Shown: positions 8,317-15,962 of the stretch, piece by piece
Position numbering within the stretch: position 1 is the stretch's first letter
How the letters are laid out: every line of letters begins with the position of its first letter
Assembly: GCA_946404865.1 (NCBI GenBank)
Contig: CAMJFC010000004.1
Coordinates: forward strand, 32,855 to 96,854
Length of the DNA: 64,000 nucleotides
Source: an uncultured Prevotellaceae bacterium
GTDB taxonomy: Bacteria > Bacteroidota > Bacteroidia > Bacteroidales > Bacteroidaceae
Direction of reading: 5' to 3'
Notes under the pieces: model-generated
The model's input: the letters and a program-made list of their open reading frames with translations, nothing else
The model's database searches: none
Told to the model about the DNA's origin: nothing
Position numbers and translations under genes: made by a program

Positions 8317-10350
8317 ATGGTACAAAATACAAACAGCATAGTTGACATCAACTATCAGCAGACAGGACAAGCCAGTGCGACCAATGAACTTGGGATGCGT
8401 GAAATGCAAGCAAAGGCTTACGAGGCACGTGACAAACGATTCCTCCTTATTAAGGCACCTCCGGCATCTGGCAAGAGCCGTGCCCTCATGTTTATCGCAC
8501 TCGACAAACTATGCCATCAGGGGCTGAAAAAAGTAGTGGTTGCCGTGCCCGAGAAAAGCATTGGCCGCTCGTTTCAGAATACGGCATTGAAGCCCTACGG
8601 ATTCTTCGAAGATTGGAAGGTCGCACCGTATTTTAATCTGACAGATGTTAAGAACGAGAAAGACAAGAAAGGGCGTTTCATTGAGTTTTTCAGTCAAGAC
8701 AGTGCCAAGATATTGGTATGTGCACATGCCACACTGCGTAATGGCATGAAGGAAATCTCTGATGATGCCTTCAATGACACATTGCTGGCCATCGATGAAT
8801 TTCACCATACGAGCGCAGATGCCAACTCCAATCTGGGTGATGTGGTGCGCCGTGTGATGAACAATTCCACGGGGCATATTGTAGCCATGACTGGCAGTTA
8901 CTTCCGTGGTGATGGTGTACCTGTTCTTCGGGTTGAAGATGAAGCAAGATTTTTCCCTGTCACATACAACTATTACCAACAACTCAATGGGTACAAATAC
9001 CTGAAAAATCTGGTCTTGGGCTATCACTTCTATCATGGTAGTTATCTCGATCACATCGGTGAAGTACTCGACACCACCAAGAAAACCATCATCCATATAC
9101 CCAGTGTGAATGCCCGGGCATCTACAAAGTTGGGAAAATATACTGAGACCGATGAAATCATGAAAATCATCGGCACCACCGAATATAAAGACTACAATAC
9201 AGGCATTTACCACATCCGTACAAAGGATGGGCGGTTATTGAAGGTGGCCGACTTGGTGGAGGATGATGCCAAAGAGCGCAACATGGTGCAGGGCTATCTG
9301 CTGAACATGAAACGGGCAGATGACATGGATATCATCATAGCCCTTGGCACCGCCAAAGAAGGCTTTGATTGGCAGTGGTGTGAAGTGTGCCTCACTGTTG
9401 GCGTAAGGGGGTCTCTCACGGAAGTGATACAAATCATCGGGCGATGCACAAGAGACTGCGAAGGAAAGGAAACCGCCAAATTCATCAATCTGATAGCCAT
9501 GCCAGAGGCCGACCAGGCCGACGTGAAAGTAGCGGTCAACGATTTCTTGAAAGCCATCACCGCCTCACTGCTGATGGAGCAGGTAATGGCTCCCAGTTGG
9601 CATTTCAAGACAGTAAAAGATGAAGATGGCGATGACGGAAGGAACGACCCAAGAACCCTTGTTGTGGAAGGCCTCAAACCATTATCATCTGACAAGACCC
9701 GGCTTATCGTGCAAGAGCAGCTTGACGACCTCAAAGCAGCCGTGCTGCAAGACGAAATGGTGGTAAGAGCCATCAGTGGCAGCACAACCGCTGAAACCAT
9801 CACCAAGACTCTAATACCAAAGATTATCCGCGAGAAATATCCCGAACTGAGTGAAGAAGAGGTCGAGGAAGTGAGGGAGCACCTGTTGTTGGACACCATT
9901 GTCAAAGGCAATGACATCGTGGATGAGAAAGGAAATCCCATAGATACCACGATAGATGATACCGAAAGTGAAAGTGAGGGCGAAAGACTTATCAAGTTGG
10001 CCAACCGCTTCATCAACATAGACAAGCTCTCCATCAACCTCATTGACACCATCAATCCTTTCCAAAGGGCATACGAAGTTTTGTCTAAGCAGGTGGATGC
10101 CCCGACCCTCAAAATCATTCAGGACACCATAGCAGAGCAGAAATTTGACATGGACTTGGAACAGGCCATTATTTTATGCAAGGGGCCTGTGAAAGAATAT
10201 GTTGCAGCCCACGATGGCCATCTACCAGATTTGAATTCTCCAGACCCCAAGGTGAGAGAACTTGCCATCGCATATCTTAAAATCAAAAACCTCAAAATCA
10301 GAAAGATGATGGGGCTTGAATATGAACCAGACAAAAAGGAGAATAAATGA
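8317..10350 (+). CDS. SF2 DEAD/DEAH-type helicase of a restriction-like system
   Basis: Walker A is APPASGKS (residues 47-54), motif II DEFH (160-163), motif III MTGS (191-194), and the second RecA domain carries TAKEGFDW and the arginine-finger motif QIIGRCTR (372-379). All ATPase residues are present. The C-terminal 280 residues are helical and acidic, with a closing module (VAAHDGHLPDLNSPDP) that recurs in the small downstream protein. No nuclease motif is visible. Such helicases act as translocating or remodelling subunits in multi-gene restriction systems. Its stop overlaps the next start by 4 bases (ATGA), indicating translational coupling. Confidence 0.85.
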   Translation: MVQNTNSIVDINYQQTGQASATNELGMREMQAKAYEARDKRFLLIKAPPASGKSRALMFIALDKLCHQGLKKVVVAVPEKSIGRSFQNTALKPYGFFEDWKVAPYFNLTDVKNEKDKKGRFIEFFSQDSAKILVCAHATLRNGMKEISDDAFNDTLLAIDEFHHTSADANSNLGDVVRRVMNNSTGHIVAMTGSYFRGDGVPVLRVEDEARFFPVTYNYYQQLNGYKYLKNLVLGYHFYHGSYLDHIGEVLDTTKKTIIHIPSVNARASTKLGKYTETDEIMKIIGTTEYKDYNTGIYHIRTKDGRLLKVADLVEDDAKERNMVQGYLLNMKRADDMDIIIALGTAKEGFDWQWCEVCLTVGVRGSLTEVIQIIGRCTRDCEGKETAKFINLIAMPEADQADVKVAVNDFLKAITASLLMEQVMAPSWHFKTVKDEDGDDGRNDPRTLVVEGLKPLSSDKTRLIVQEQLDDLKAAVLQDEMVVRAISGSTTAETITKTLIPKIIREKYPELSEEEVEEVREHLLLDTIVKGNDIVDEKGNPIDTTIDDTESESEGERLIKLANRFINIDKLSINLIDTINPFQRAYEVLSKQVDAPTLKIIQDTIAEQKFDMDLEQAIILCKGPVKEYVAAHDGHLPDLNSPDPKVRELAIAYLKIKNLKIRKMMGLEYEPDKKENK

Positions 10351-10613
10351 TGGAATGGCCTAAAGAATTGTTGGAATTATTCGAAGATCCTTTGTTTGAT
10401 GGTGTCCGACCCAAAGCCAAGGCACCAACTGCAGATGACAGGTTGGTGGCCAAATTGGAAGAAGTGACAAAATGGGTAGAGGAACATGATGGAAAACTGC
10501 CTGAAAAAACTGGTGGACTGAAAGAGAAACTTTTGGAGGCATCCCTCGTGGCATTAAGGAAACAGGCCACCGATGGTTTACGGGAATACGACAGACTGCA
10601 TCTATTGGATTAG
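10347..10613 (+). CDS. small acidic linker protein of the island
   Basis: An 88-residue protein with no recognised family. Its N-terminus (ELLELFEDPLFD) resembles the N-terminus of the next protein (ELEELFNDPLLD). Its second half (VEEHDGKLPEKTGGLKEKL) resembles the C-terminal end of the helicase (VAAHDGHLPDLNSPDPKV). It therefore looks like an adaptor built from the two modules that cap its neighbours. It overlaps the helicase stop by 4 bases and ends 3 bases before the nuclease gene, so translation is probably coupled. The adaptor role is inferred. Confidence 0.7.
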   Translation: MMEWPKELLELFEDPLFDGVRPKAKAPTADDRLVAKLEEVTKWVEEHDGKLPEKTGGLKEKLLEASLVALRKQATDGLREYDRLHLLD

Positions 10614-10616
10614 CAT

Positions 10617-11828
10617 ATGGATATAGACAAAGAACTGGAAGAATTGTTCAACGACCCATTGCTTGACATCGGCGATAGGGAACAAAAACTGTTTGACATG
10701 CCCGATGACATGAGACGTGTCATCAAAGACAAGAAAAAGCCTGAGTTTGTGGCACAACACAAGTTGTGTGAGGACTTTGACCAGTTCCGGCCATTGTTTG
10801 AGAGTGTTCATAAAGACCTCAAAGAAGGCCGGCGAAGCCTGCTGCGTATTGCAAAAACCACCAATATGCAAGAAGGCCATTTCTATCTCGTGTCAGGACA
10901 AATGGTATATCTGTCTCAGATTGGCGATACTCAAAGGAATGACAACGGCTTGATGGATGGTCGTACTCGCTGTATCTATGAGAACGGAACTGAATCCAAC
11001 GTGCTGCTCCAGACATTAAGGAAAAATGTCGTCAGTGACGGATATGCTGTTAGTGACACTGAGAATGAGGCAGATGGGAACTTCTTCAATCATACAGACA
11101 TTCTGCAAGAGGATAAGGTGACTGGGTATATCTATGTGTTGAAGTCGTTGTCGCAAGAGCCGAAAATATCGGAGCAGAAGAATCTTTATAAGATAGGCTT
11201 CACCACCAACAAGGTGGAAGAGCGCATAGCCAACGCCGAGCACGAACCCACATACTTGATGGCTCCTGTCAAGATTGTCAGCACATACAAGATAGTCAAC
11301 ATGAACTCACACAAGTTTGAGTCGCTCTTGCATCAGGTCATTGAGAATGTGAATTTCAAAATAACTGTCAATGATGACAACGGCCAGCCCCATGAGGCCA
11401 CAGAATGGTACGTCGTTCCATTGGATATTGTAGATACCATCATACATAAAATCATGGATGGAAGCATCATCGAATATACCTATAATTCAAGGGAAGGGTG
11501 TCTTGAAAGGCATATCGTGAAAAAGCAATCAAAACTTGACCTCAAAGGATTTAAGGTATTGACCCTCAATATCAAGAAAGGGTTTTACGATGCCATTATC
11601 AAAGGCGAAAAGAAGGAAGAGTATCGTGAAGTGAAACAGACAACCATTAACAAATACACATTCATTGATGAAGCAGATGGCAAACGTTATCTGCGAAGAT
11701 ACGACTTCATTCATTTCTTTGTTGGCTACAATAAAGACAGAGAGAGCGCCATTGTGGAAGTCGTTGACACAACTTATGAGAATGGTATAGTAGTTTACCA
11801 TTTAGGCCGGATTATGGAAGTAAACTAA
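10617..11828 (+). CDS. GIY-YIG (T5orf172-type) nuclease with C-terminal ASCH-like domain
   Basis: Residues 1-165 are an uncharacterised N-terminal region starting with the shared ELEELFNDPLLD motif. Residues 168-285 are a T5orf172/GIY-YIG domain: GYIYVL at 170-175, LYKIGFT at 190-196, VEERI with the likely catalytic Arg203, and HKFESLLHQ with the likely catalytic Glu235. Residues 312-400 fit an ASCH (PUA-like) domain: VLTLNIKKGFYDAIIKGEKK followed by EEYREVK. The GIY-YIG part would cut DNA, while PUA-like folds often bind RNA or modified bases. As last gene of the run, it is the probable effector, supplying the nuclease missing from the methyltransferase. Confidence 0.8.
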   Translation: MDIDKELEELFNDPLLDIGDREQKLFDMPDDMRRVIKDKKKPEFVAQHKLCEDFDQFRPLFESVHKDLKEGRRSLLRIAKTTNMQEGHFYLVSGQMVYLSQIGDTQRNDNGLMDGRTRCIYENGTESNVLLQTLRKNVVSDGYAVSDTENEADGNFFNHTDILQEDKVTGYIYVLKSLSQEPKISEQKNLYKIGFTTNKVEERIANAEHEPTYLMAPVKIVSTYKIVNMNSHKFESLLHQVIENVNFKITVNDDNGQPHEATEWYVVPLDIVDTIIHKIMDGSIIEYTYNSREGCLERHIVKKQSKLDLKGFKVLTLNIKKGFYDAIIKGEKKEEYREVKQTTINKYTFIDEADGKRYLRRYDFIHFFVGYNKDRESAIVEVVDTTYENGIVVYHLGRIMEVN

Positions 11829-11881
11829 TCTCAGTGTGCGCGACGAGCTTTACCGCCGTGCGGTGAAGGCTGAGTTACTGA

Positions 11882-12052
11882 TGGCTTACCTCTCAACAGA
11901 GAATGGCGGTATTGTTTGGGGTGACAGTTCCTACAATTAATTACCACCTCGATCAAATAGAAGAAAGCGGAGAAAACCATTTGTCCGAAGCTATTAGAAT
12001 AATTCGAATACCTTCGGACAAATGGTCAGGAGAGGTAATATCTCACCTCTAG
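11882..12052 (+). pseudogene. rhuM gene fragment at the right island boundary
   Basis: The frame after a stop at 11879 reads WLTSQQRMAVLFGV, then VPTINYHLDQIEESGE, then IRIPSDKWSGEV before a stop at 12050. This is the N-terminal DNA-binding part of a RhuM protein, of a lineage different from the intact copy at 6932-8290. It has no start codon and none of the downstream RhuM core. A second open stretch (11830-11940, SVRDELYRRAVKAELLMAYL onward) overlaps in another frame and may be a further gene remnant that I cannot identify. Confidence 0.6.
11977..12039 (+). repeat. right 63-bp direct repeat, near-perfect palindrome
   Basis: Second copy of the element at 3976-4038. The first 49 bases are almost fully self-complementary: a 14-bp outer stem (CCATTTGTCCGAAG with CTTCGGACAAATGG), one C/C mismatch, TATT/AATA, one A/G mismatch, and GAAT/ATTC around a single base. 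The repeat lies inside the rhuM fragment. A further small hairpin (AGAGGT/ACCTCT) follows at 12031-12050. Confidence 0.8.
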
Positions 12053-12059
12053 CCCCTTC

Positions 12060-14432
12060 TCACCTCCTCAGCCTATAGGTCGTTCCGGCTTTTGTCTGTA
12101 GGGTATAGACGTAGTAGCCATCTTCTTTCTTCATCTTCATCTTCGCTCCCTTGAGCGCGACGGATGAACGGAGCTTTACGGCTCCTCCTTGGTGGCTGGT
12201 CAGGGTAGCCTCGGTCAGTTGGTTGTCTTTCCACGATAGGGCTACCTCCACATTGCCGCGGGCCTTCAAGCCGTGCACAGAACCTTCCGTCCAGGCGTGG
12301 GGCAGGGCGGGCAACAGATGGATGGCACCGTCGTGACTCTGCAACAGCATCTCGGCAATGCCGGCGGCACAGCCGAAGTTGCCGTCAATCTGGAAGGGCG
12401 GATGGGCATCGAACAGATTGGAATAGGTGCCGCCCATCTTCTTCTGGTCGCGCACCAAAGTCAGTTGGTCGCCGATGAGCTTGAGGGCATGGTCGCCGTC
12501 AAGCAGACGGGCCCACAGACAGACTTTCCAACCCATGCTCCAACCCGTCGAGGGGTCGCCACGGTGGATGAGCACGGTCTTGGCTGCCTCGGCTAATTCC
12601 GGGGTGCGCAACGGGGAAATCTGGTTGCTCGGATAGAGGGCGTACAGGTGTGATACATGTCGGTGGTTGTCATCGGGATTATCCCAGTCATCCAACCACT
12701 CTTGCAACTGACCGTAGCGGCCGATTTGCAAGGGGGCTAAACCCGACAACTTCTCTTTCAGCGAGTCAGCCAGCAACGTGCCTCTCGTTGATTTTTCCAT
12801 CCCCAAGATTTTTTGTGCTTCTATGACATGCTCGAACAGGTCGCGCACCAGTTCATTGTCCATCGTCACTCCGGCTGCTGTGGTTGCCTTGAACGGATGC
12901 TGGTTCTCGGGTGACAGACTCGGACAGATGACCCAATATCCTTTTTCCGGGTGCTTCACCATAATCTGATTCAGAAAACGGGCAGCGTTCTCCATTGTAG
13001 GATACACCTGACGAAGGAAGTCTTTGTCCTGTGTGAACAACCAATGTTCCCATAAGTGCTGACTCATCCATGCGCCACCAGTGGGCCACAAACCCGAAGG
13101 TGCCTTGTCGATGGCTCCCGTGACACGCCAGATGTCGGTGTTGTGATGCAATACCCAGCCATCGGCACCATACATGATACGGGCACTCTCATGACCCGTA
13201 TGGCTGATGTCGTCAATCAATGAGAAGAGGGGGGCAGACAACTCTGACAGGTTGGTCACTTCGGCCGGCCAGTAGTTCATCTCTAAATTGATGTTGGTGG
13301 TGTATTTGGAGTCCCAGTTGGGAAACATCTTGTCATTCCAAATGCCTTGAAGGGTAGGGGGCTGGCAACCCGGTTGTGAGGTGCAGATGAGCAGGTAGCG
13401 GCCGAACTGGAAGTAGGTCTCTACCAGATGGGCATCGTCGTGCTCCTTGAACTGTTCCACACGGCGGTCGGTGGTCAGGTGGGCATAGCGGTCGGAGCCC
13501 AGGTCCAGCGTCACGCGGTCGTAATAGCGTCGGTAGGCCGCCAAGTGTTGCTGCCTCATCGTGCCGTAGTCTGTGGTGAGGGCACTGCGCAGCAGCTGCT
13601 CCGACTTGGCTGCGTCGTCTCCGCTGATGTCATCGTAGTGTTTGAAGTTGGTGGCGATGGAGACGTAGAGGATGGCTTCGTCGGCGTCTGTCACGCTGAG
13701 GATGCCGTCACGGCTCTCCGATGTGCCGCCCACGGTGCGCAGGGCCACACGGCCGGTGAAGTTGACCTTGCCTTTCAAACCCTCATGGTTCGACGTGGTG
13801 CCGCTGAGGCGGATCTCGTCATTACCCTCGCTGGCTATCACCACATCGGCATGGGGCGAGGTCAGCATGGCAGTAAAGGTGACCTTGCCGGGTTCACTTG
13901 CAGTCAGTCGTACCGCGATGACATTGCTGCTCAAGGAGGAGATGTACTCACGCTGGTAGGTGACACCGCCGGCGGTATAACGTGTGATGGCGCGGGCGGA
14001 GTCCAAAGACAACTCACGGTAGTAATCGGTATAGGCACCCTGTCCGGGTACATGGATATAGAGGTCGCCGAACGGTTGGTAGGGCATGCCGTGGTTGGTC
14101 TTACTCTGCACATGGGCGGTGGCCATGTCTTGCGCCTCTTTGTAACGGCCTTCCCATACCAACTGCCGCACCTTAGGCAGATACTCTAAGGCATCGGCGT
14201 TGGCATTGTTGTTGGGCTGACCCGCCCAGATGGTCTCTTCGTTCAACTGCAAGCGGTCGGCGCTCACATTGCCGAACACCATCGCACCCAAACGGCCGTT
14301 GCCGATGGGAAGGGCCTCGTTCCAATTGGCTGCGGGGCGGTCGTACCACAGGATATGATTGCCCGATGCCATGATGTTCGTGGTGGTCATCAGCAGAACC
14401 CATCCTGCCACGATTCTTTGTATTGTTCTCAT
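12060..14432 (-). CDS. GH95 glycosidase (alpha-L-galactosidase or alpha-L-fucosidase)
   Basis: A 790-residue protein with a signal peptide at 1-22 and the full GH95 architecture ([20 protein letters not shown] at the start of the beta domain). The residues equivalent to the bifidobacterial AfcA active site are visible: Asn380 and Asn382 in [10 protein letters not shown], Glu509 in SPENQ and Asp683 in [10 protein letters not shown]95 hydrolyses alpha-L-fucosides or alpha-L-galactosides; the RG-II enzyme of B. thetaiotaomicron (BT1010) is the latter. An L-galactose catabolic set lies at 37984-40989, so L-galactosidase is favoured. It is the last gene of a - strand run with the esterase and the giant glycosidase. 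Confidence 0.88.
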   Translation of the reverse strand: MRTIQRIVAGWVLLMTTTNIMASGNHILWYDRPAANWNEALPIGNGRLGAMVFGNVSADRLQLNEETIWAGQPNNNANADALEYLPKVRQLVWEGRYKEAQDMATAHVQSKTNHGMPYQPFGDLYIHVPGQGAYTDYYRELSLDSARAITRYTAGGVTYQREYISSLSSNVIAVRLTASEPGKVTFTAMLTSPHADVVIASEGNDEIRLSGTTSNHEGLKGKVNFTGRVALRTVGGTSESRDGILSVTDADEAILYVSIATNFKHYDDISGDDAAKSEQLLRSALTTDYGTMRQQHLAAYRRYYDRVTLDLGSDRYAHLTTDRRVEQFKEHDDAHLVETYFQFGRYLLICTSQPGCQPPTLQGIWNDKMFPNWDSKYTTNINLEMNYWPAEVTNLSELSAPLFSLIDDISHTGHESARIMYGADGWVLHHNTDIWRVTGAIDKAPSGLWPTGGAWMSQHLWEHWLFTQDKDFLRQVYPTMENAARFLNQIMVKHPEKGYWVICPSLSPENQHPFKATTAAGVTMDNELVRDLFEHVIEAQKILGMEKSTRGTLLADSLKEKLSGLAPLQIGRYGQLQEWLDDWDNPDDNHRHVSHLYALYPSNQISPLRTPELAEAAKTVLIHRGDPSTGWSMGWKVCLWARLLDGDHALKLIGDQLTLVRDQKKMGGTYSNLFDAHPPFQIDGNFGCAAGIAEMLLQSHDGAIHLLPALPHAWTEGSVHGLKARGNVEVALSWKDNQLTEATLTSHQGGAVKLRSSVALKGAKMKMKKEDGYYVYTLQTKAGTTYRLRR

Positions 14433-14520
14433 ATCGCTTAAAACTATATAATTGAGTTTTTCCTTGTAATCTTAGAAGAAGTCGTGTCCTTCGTCGTAGC
14501 CGAAATCTTGGTAGGATAAG

Positions 14521-14560
14521 TAACTACTCCCTCCCCTCGGGGAGGGTCGGGGAGGGGGCT
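14521..14560 (-). repeat. GC-rich palindromic interspersed repeat, copy 1
   Basis: TAACTACT followed by CCCTCCCCTCGGGGAGGG and a GGGGAGGGGG tail. The same design recurs at 15922, 16366, 19579 and 27858. Read on the - strand it encodes the last residues (PSPTLPEGRE) and the TAG stop of the esterase. Confidence 0.8.
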
Positions 14561-15885
14561 TTCATCTCCTCCTCTTTCTCTACAGTCACCTTTGCTTCAT
14601 CGAGCATCTTGCCGTTGAGTCCGAACTGCTGAATGAAGAATTGATATACCGCCTGTCGCTTGTTGGGACCGAAATCGTGGCGCTCGTCAGGCAGATGCAC
14701 GTTGCCCACTTGCTCCCGGGCACCATAAAAACCGTAGATGCGTTGCAGGTAGGGATATTCCAACTCAGGCGTGGTGGATGTCCAATCGCCGCCATCGCTC
14801 ACCACAAGCATGGGCTTCGGTGCAAATAGTGCCGCTAACTCTGCGTTGCAGGTGCCGCCGCCTGACAGTTGGATGGGCATACCGCTCTCGCAAGGACAAC
14901 CGCCGTCGAACCACGATGACATGCTCACCACGGGGCACGATACGGTGAAACGGTCGTCGAGGACTGTCAGCAATACGGTTTGTGTTCCGCCACCCGAACC
15001 GCCGTTCACACCCACGCGCTGCGGGTCGATGTCTTTGTGGGTCATCATCAAATCGAGGATGCGCAGTCCGTTATAGGCTTGCATCACATGGGCCTCGCTC
15101 GTATGGTGAGCCTCAGCCCCCACTTCGTCGGCCGATTGGCCCCAACCCCAGAGGTCGTAACTTACGCACACGGCTCCCATGCGGGCCAGTGTGGCATAGC
15201 GTTTCTGAAGGTCGGCATTATAGCGCCCGCCGTTGAAATGGCCGTTCGGACACAGTATCAACGGGTATTTGCCGCTCTTGCGCTTCATCTCTTTGTCTAT
15301 CTTGCTTTTTTTCCACGTCAGCGGGGCGGGCGAATAGATGCTGCCGCACACTGTATGGCCGTTGACGGTCGAGAGACGGAAGTTCTGCACCGTGTAGCCG
15401 TCATGGCGGCGCACAGGGCCGAACTCGTTCTTTGTCGTGGTTTCCATATTGCGCAAGGCATTGATACCGAGTCGCTCGGCCACTTCGCGGCGCAGGCTGT
15501 CGCGCCGTGACTGCCACGAAGCGCGGTCGCTATAGAGTGATGACAGATAGGTGATGAGCTTCTCGCCGTCGGCGGGCTGTCGGCGCGGATATTCATATCG
15601 TTTCACCTTCCACAGGTTGCCCTGCTGATAGACGGGCTTGAAGTCGAACGGTGCGAGGATGTTGGTCAGTGTCTCTTCCAGTGAATAGGGGCGTATGCGG
15701 AAGTCGGCGTAGGGCACCCGCAGTCCGGTCGTGTCCATATCGTATTTCAGACGGATGCCAAACCGTGTCTGCACGTCGGCCATCACATCGTGCAGCGACC
15801 GCGTAAACTGTGTCTCATACGTCTGAGCCATTCCGCCCATACTCCATAATGACAGGCCTAAAATATAAAGTGTTTTTTTCAACAT
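14524..15885 (-). CDS. secreted alpha/beta-hydrolase esterase with N-terminal STN-like domain
   Basis: Start set at 15885 (MLKKTLYILGLSLWSMGGMAQ, a signal peptide); the longer frame upstream is translated repeat DNA. Residues about 22-95 look like a secretin/TonB N-terminal (STN) domain. The hydrolase core follows: nucleophile elbow GGSGGG in VGVNGGSGGGTQT, and a candidate His in HLPDERHDFGPNK. Family neighbours include acetyl-xylan esterases and the CE19 pectin methylesterase of the RG-II locus (BT1017); the pectinase context makes de-esterification of pectin plausible. The last ten residues (PSPTLPEGRE) and the stop come from an interspersed repeat, so the native C-terminus may be lost. Confidence 0.75.
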   Translation of the reverse strand: MLKKTLYILGLSLWSMGGMAQTYETQFTRSLHDVMADVQTRFGIRLKYDMDTTGLRVPYADFRIRPYSLEETLTNILAPFDFKPVYQQGNLWKVKRYEYPRRQPADGEKLITYLSSLYSDRASWQSRRDSLRREVAERLGINALRNMETTTKNEFGPVRRHDGYTVQNFRLSTVNGHTVCGSIYSPAPLTWKKSKIDKEMKRKSGKYPLILCPNGHFNGGRYNADLQKRYATLARMGAVCVSYDLWGWGQSADEVGAEAHHTSEAHVMQAYNGLRILDLMMTHKDIDPQRVGVNGGSGGGTQTVLLTVLDDRFTVSCPVVSMSSWFDGGCPCESGMPIQLSGGGTCNAELAALFAPKPMLVVSDGGDWTSTTPELEYPYLQRIYGFYGAREQVGNVHLPDERHDFGPNKRQAVYQFFIQQFGLNGKMLDEAKVTVEKEEEMKAPSPTLPEGRE

Positions 15886-15921
15886 AATGCGATTTGAATT
15901 GATTGACATGACATTCTGAGG

Positions 15922-15962
15922 GTAACTATTCCCTCCCCTTGGGGAGGGTCTGGGAGGGGGCC
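15922..15962 (-). repeat. GC-rich palindromic interspersed repeat, copy 2
   Basis: TAACTATT, CCCTCCCCTTGGGGAGGG, then TGGGAGGGGG. On the - strand it encodes PSQTLPKGRE and the TAG stop of the giant glycosidase, just as copy 1 does for the next gene. Confidence 0.8.

Noticed and set aside
11830..11940. Possible gene end (SVRDELYRRAVKAELLMAYL...)
   Set aside because: Open for 37 codons without a start and overlapping the rhuM remnant in another frame; I could not assign it to any family, so it is only mentioned with the pseudogene.
3976..12039. The flanking palindromes as terminal inverted repeats or att sites of a mobile element
   Set aside because: They are direct, not inverted, relative to each other; no recombinase or transposase is encoded between them; and their sequence is explained as rhuM remnants. 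Recombination at them remains possible but a specific element is not supported.
13428..14189. 253-codon open frame on the + strand opposite GH95
   Set aside because: Antisense shadow of a GC-rich gene with clear GH95 motifs; low-complexity Gly/Val/Ala composition.
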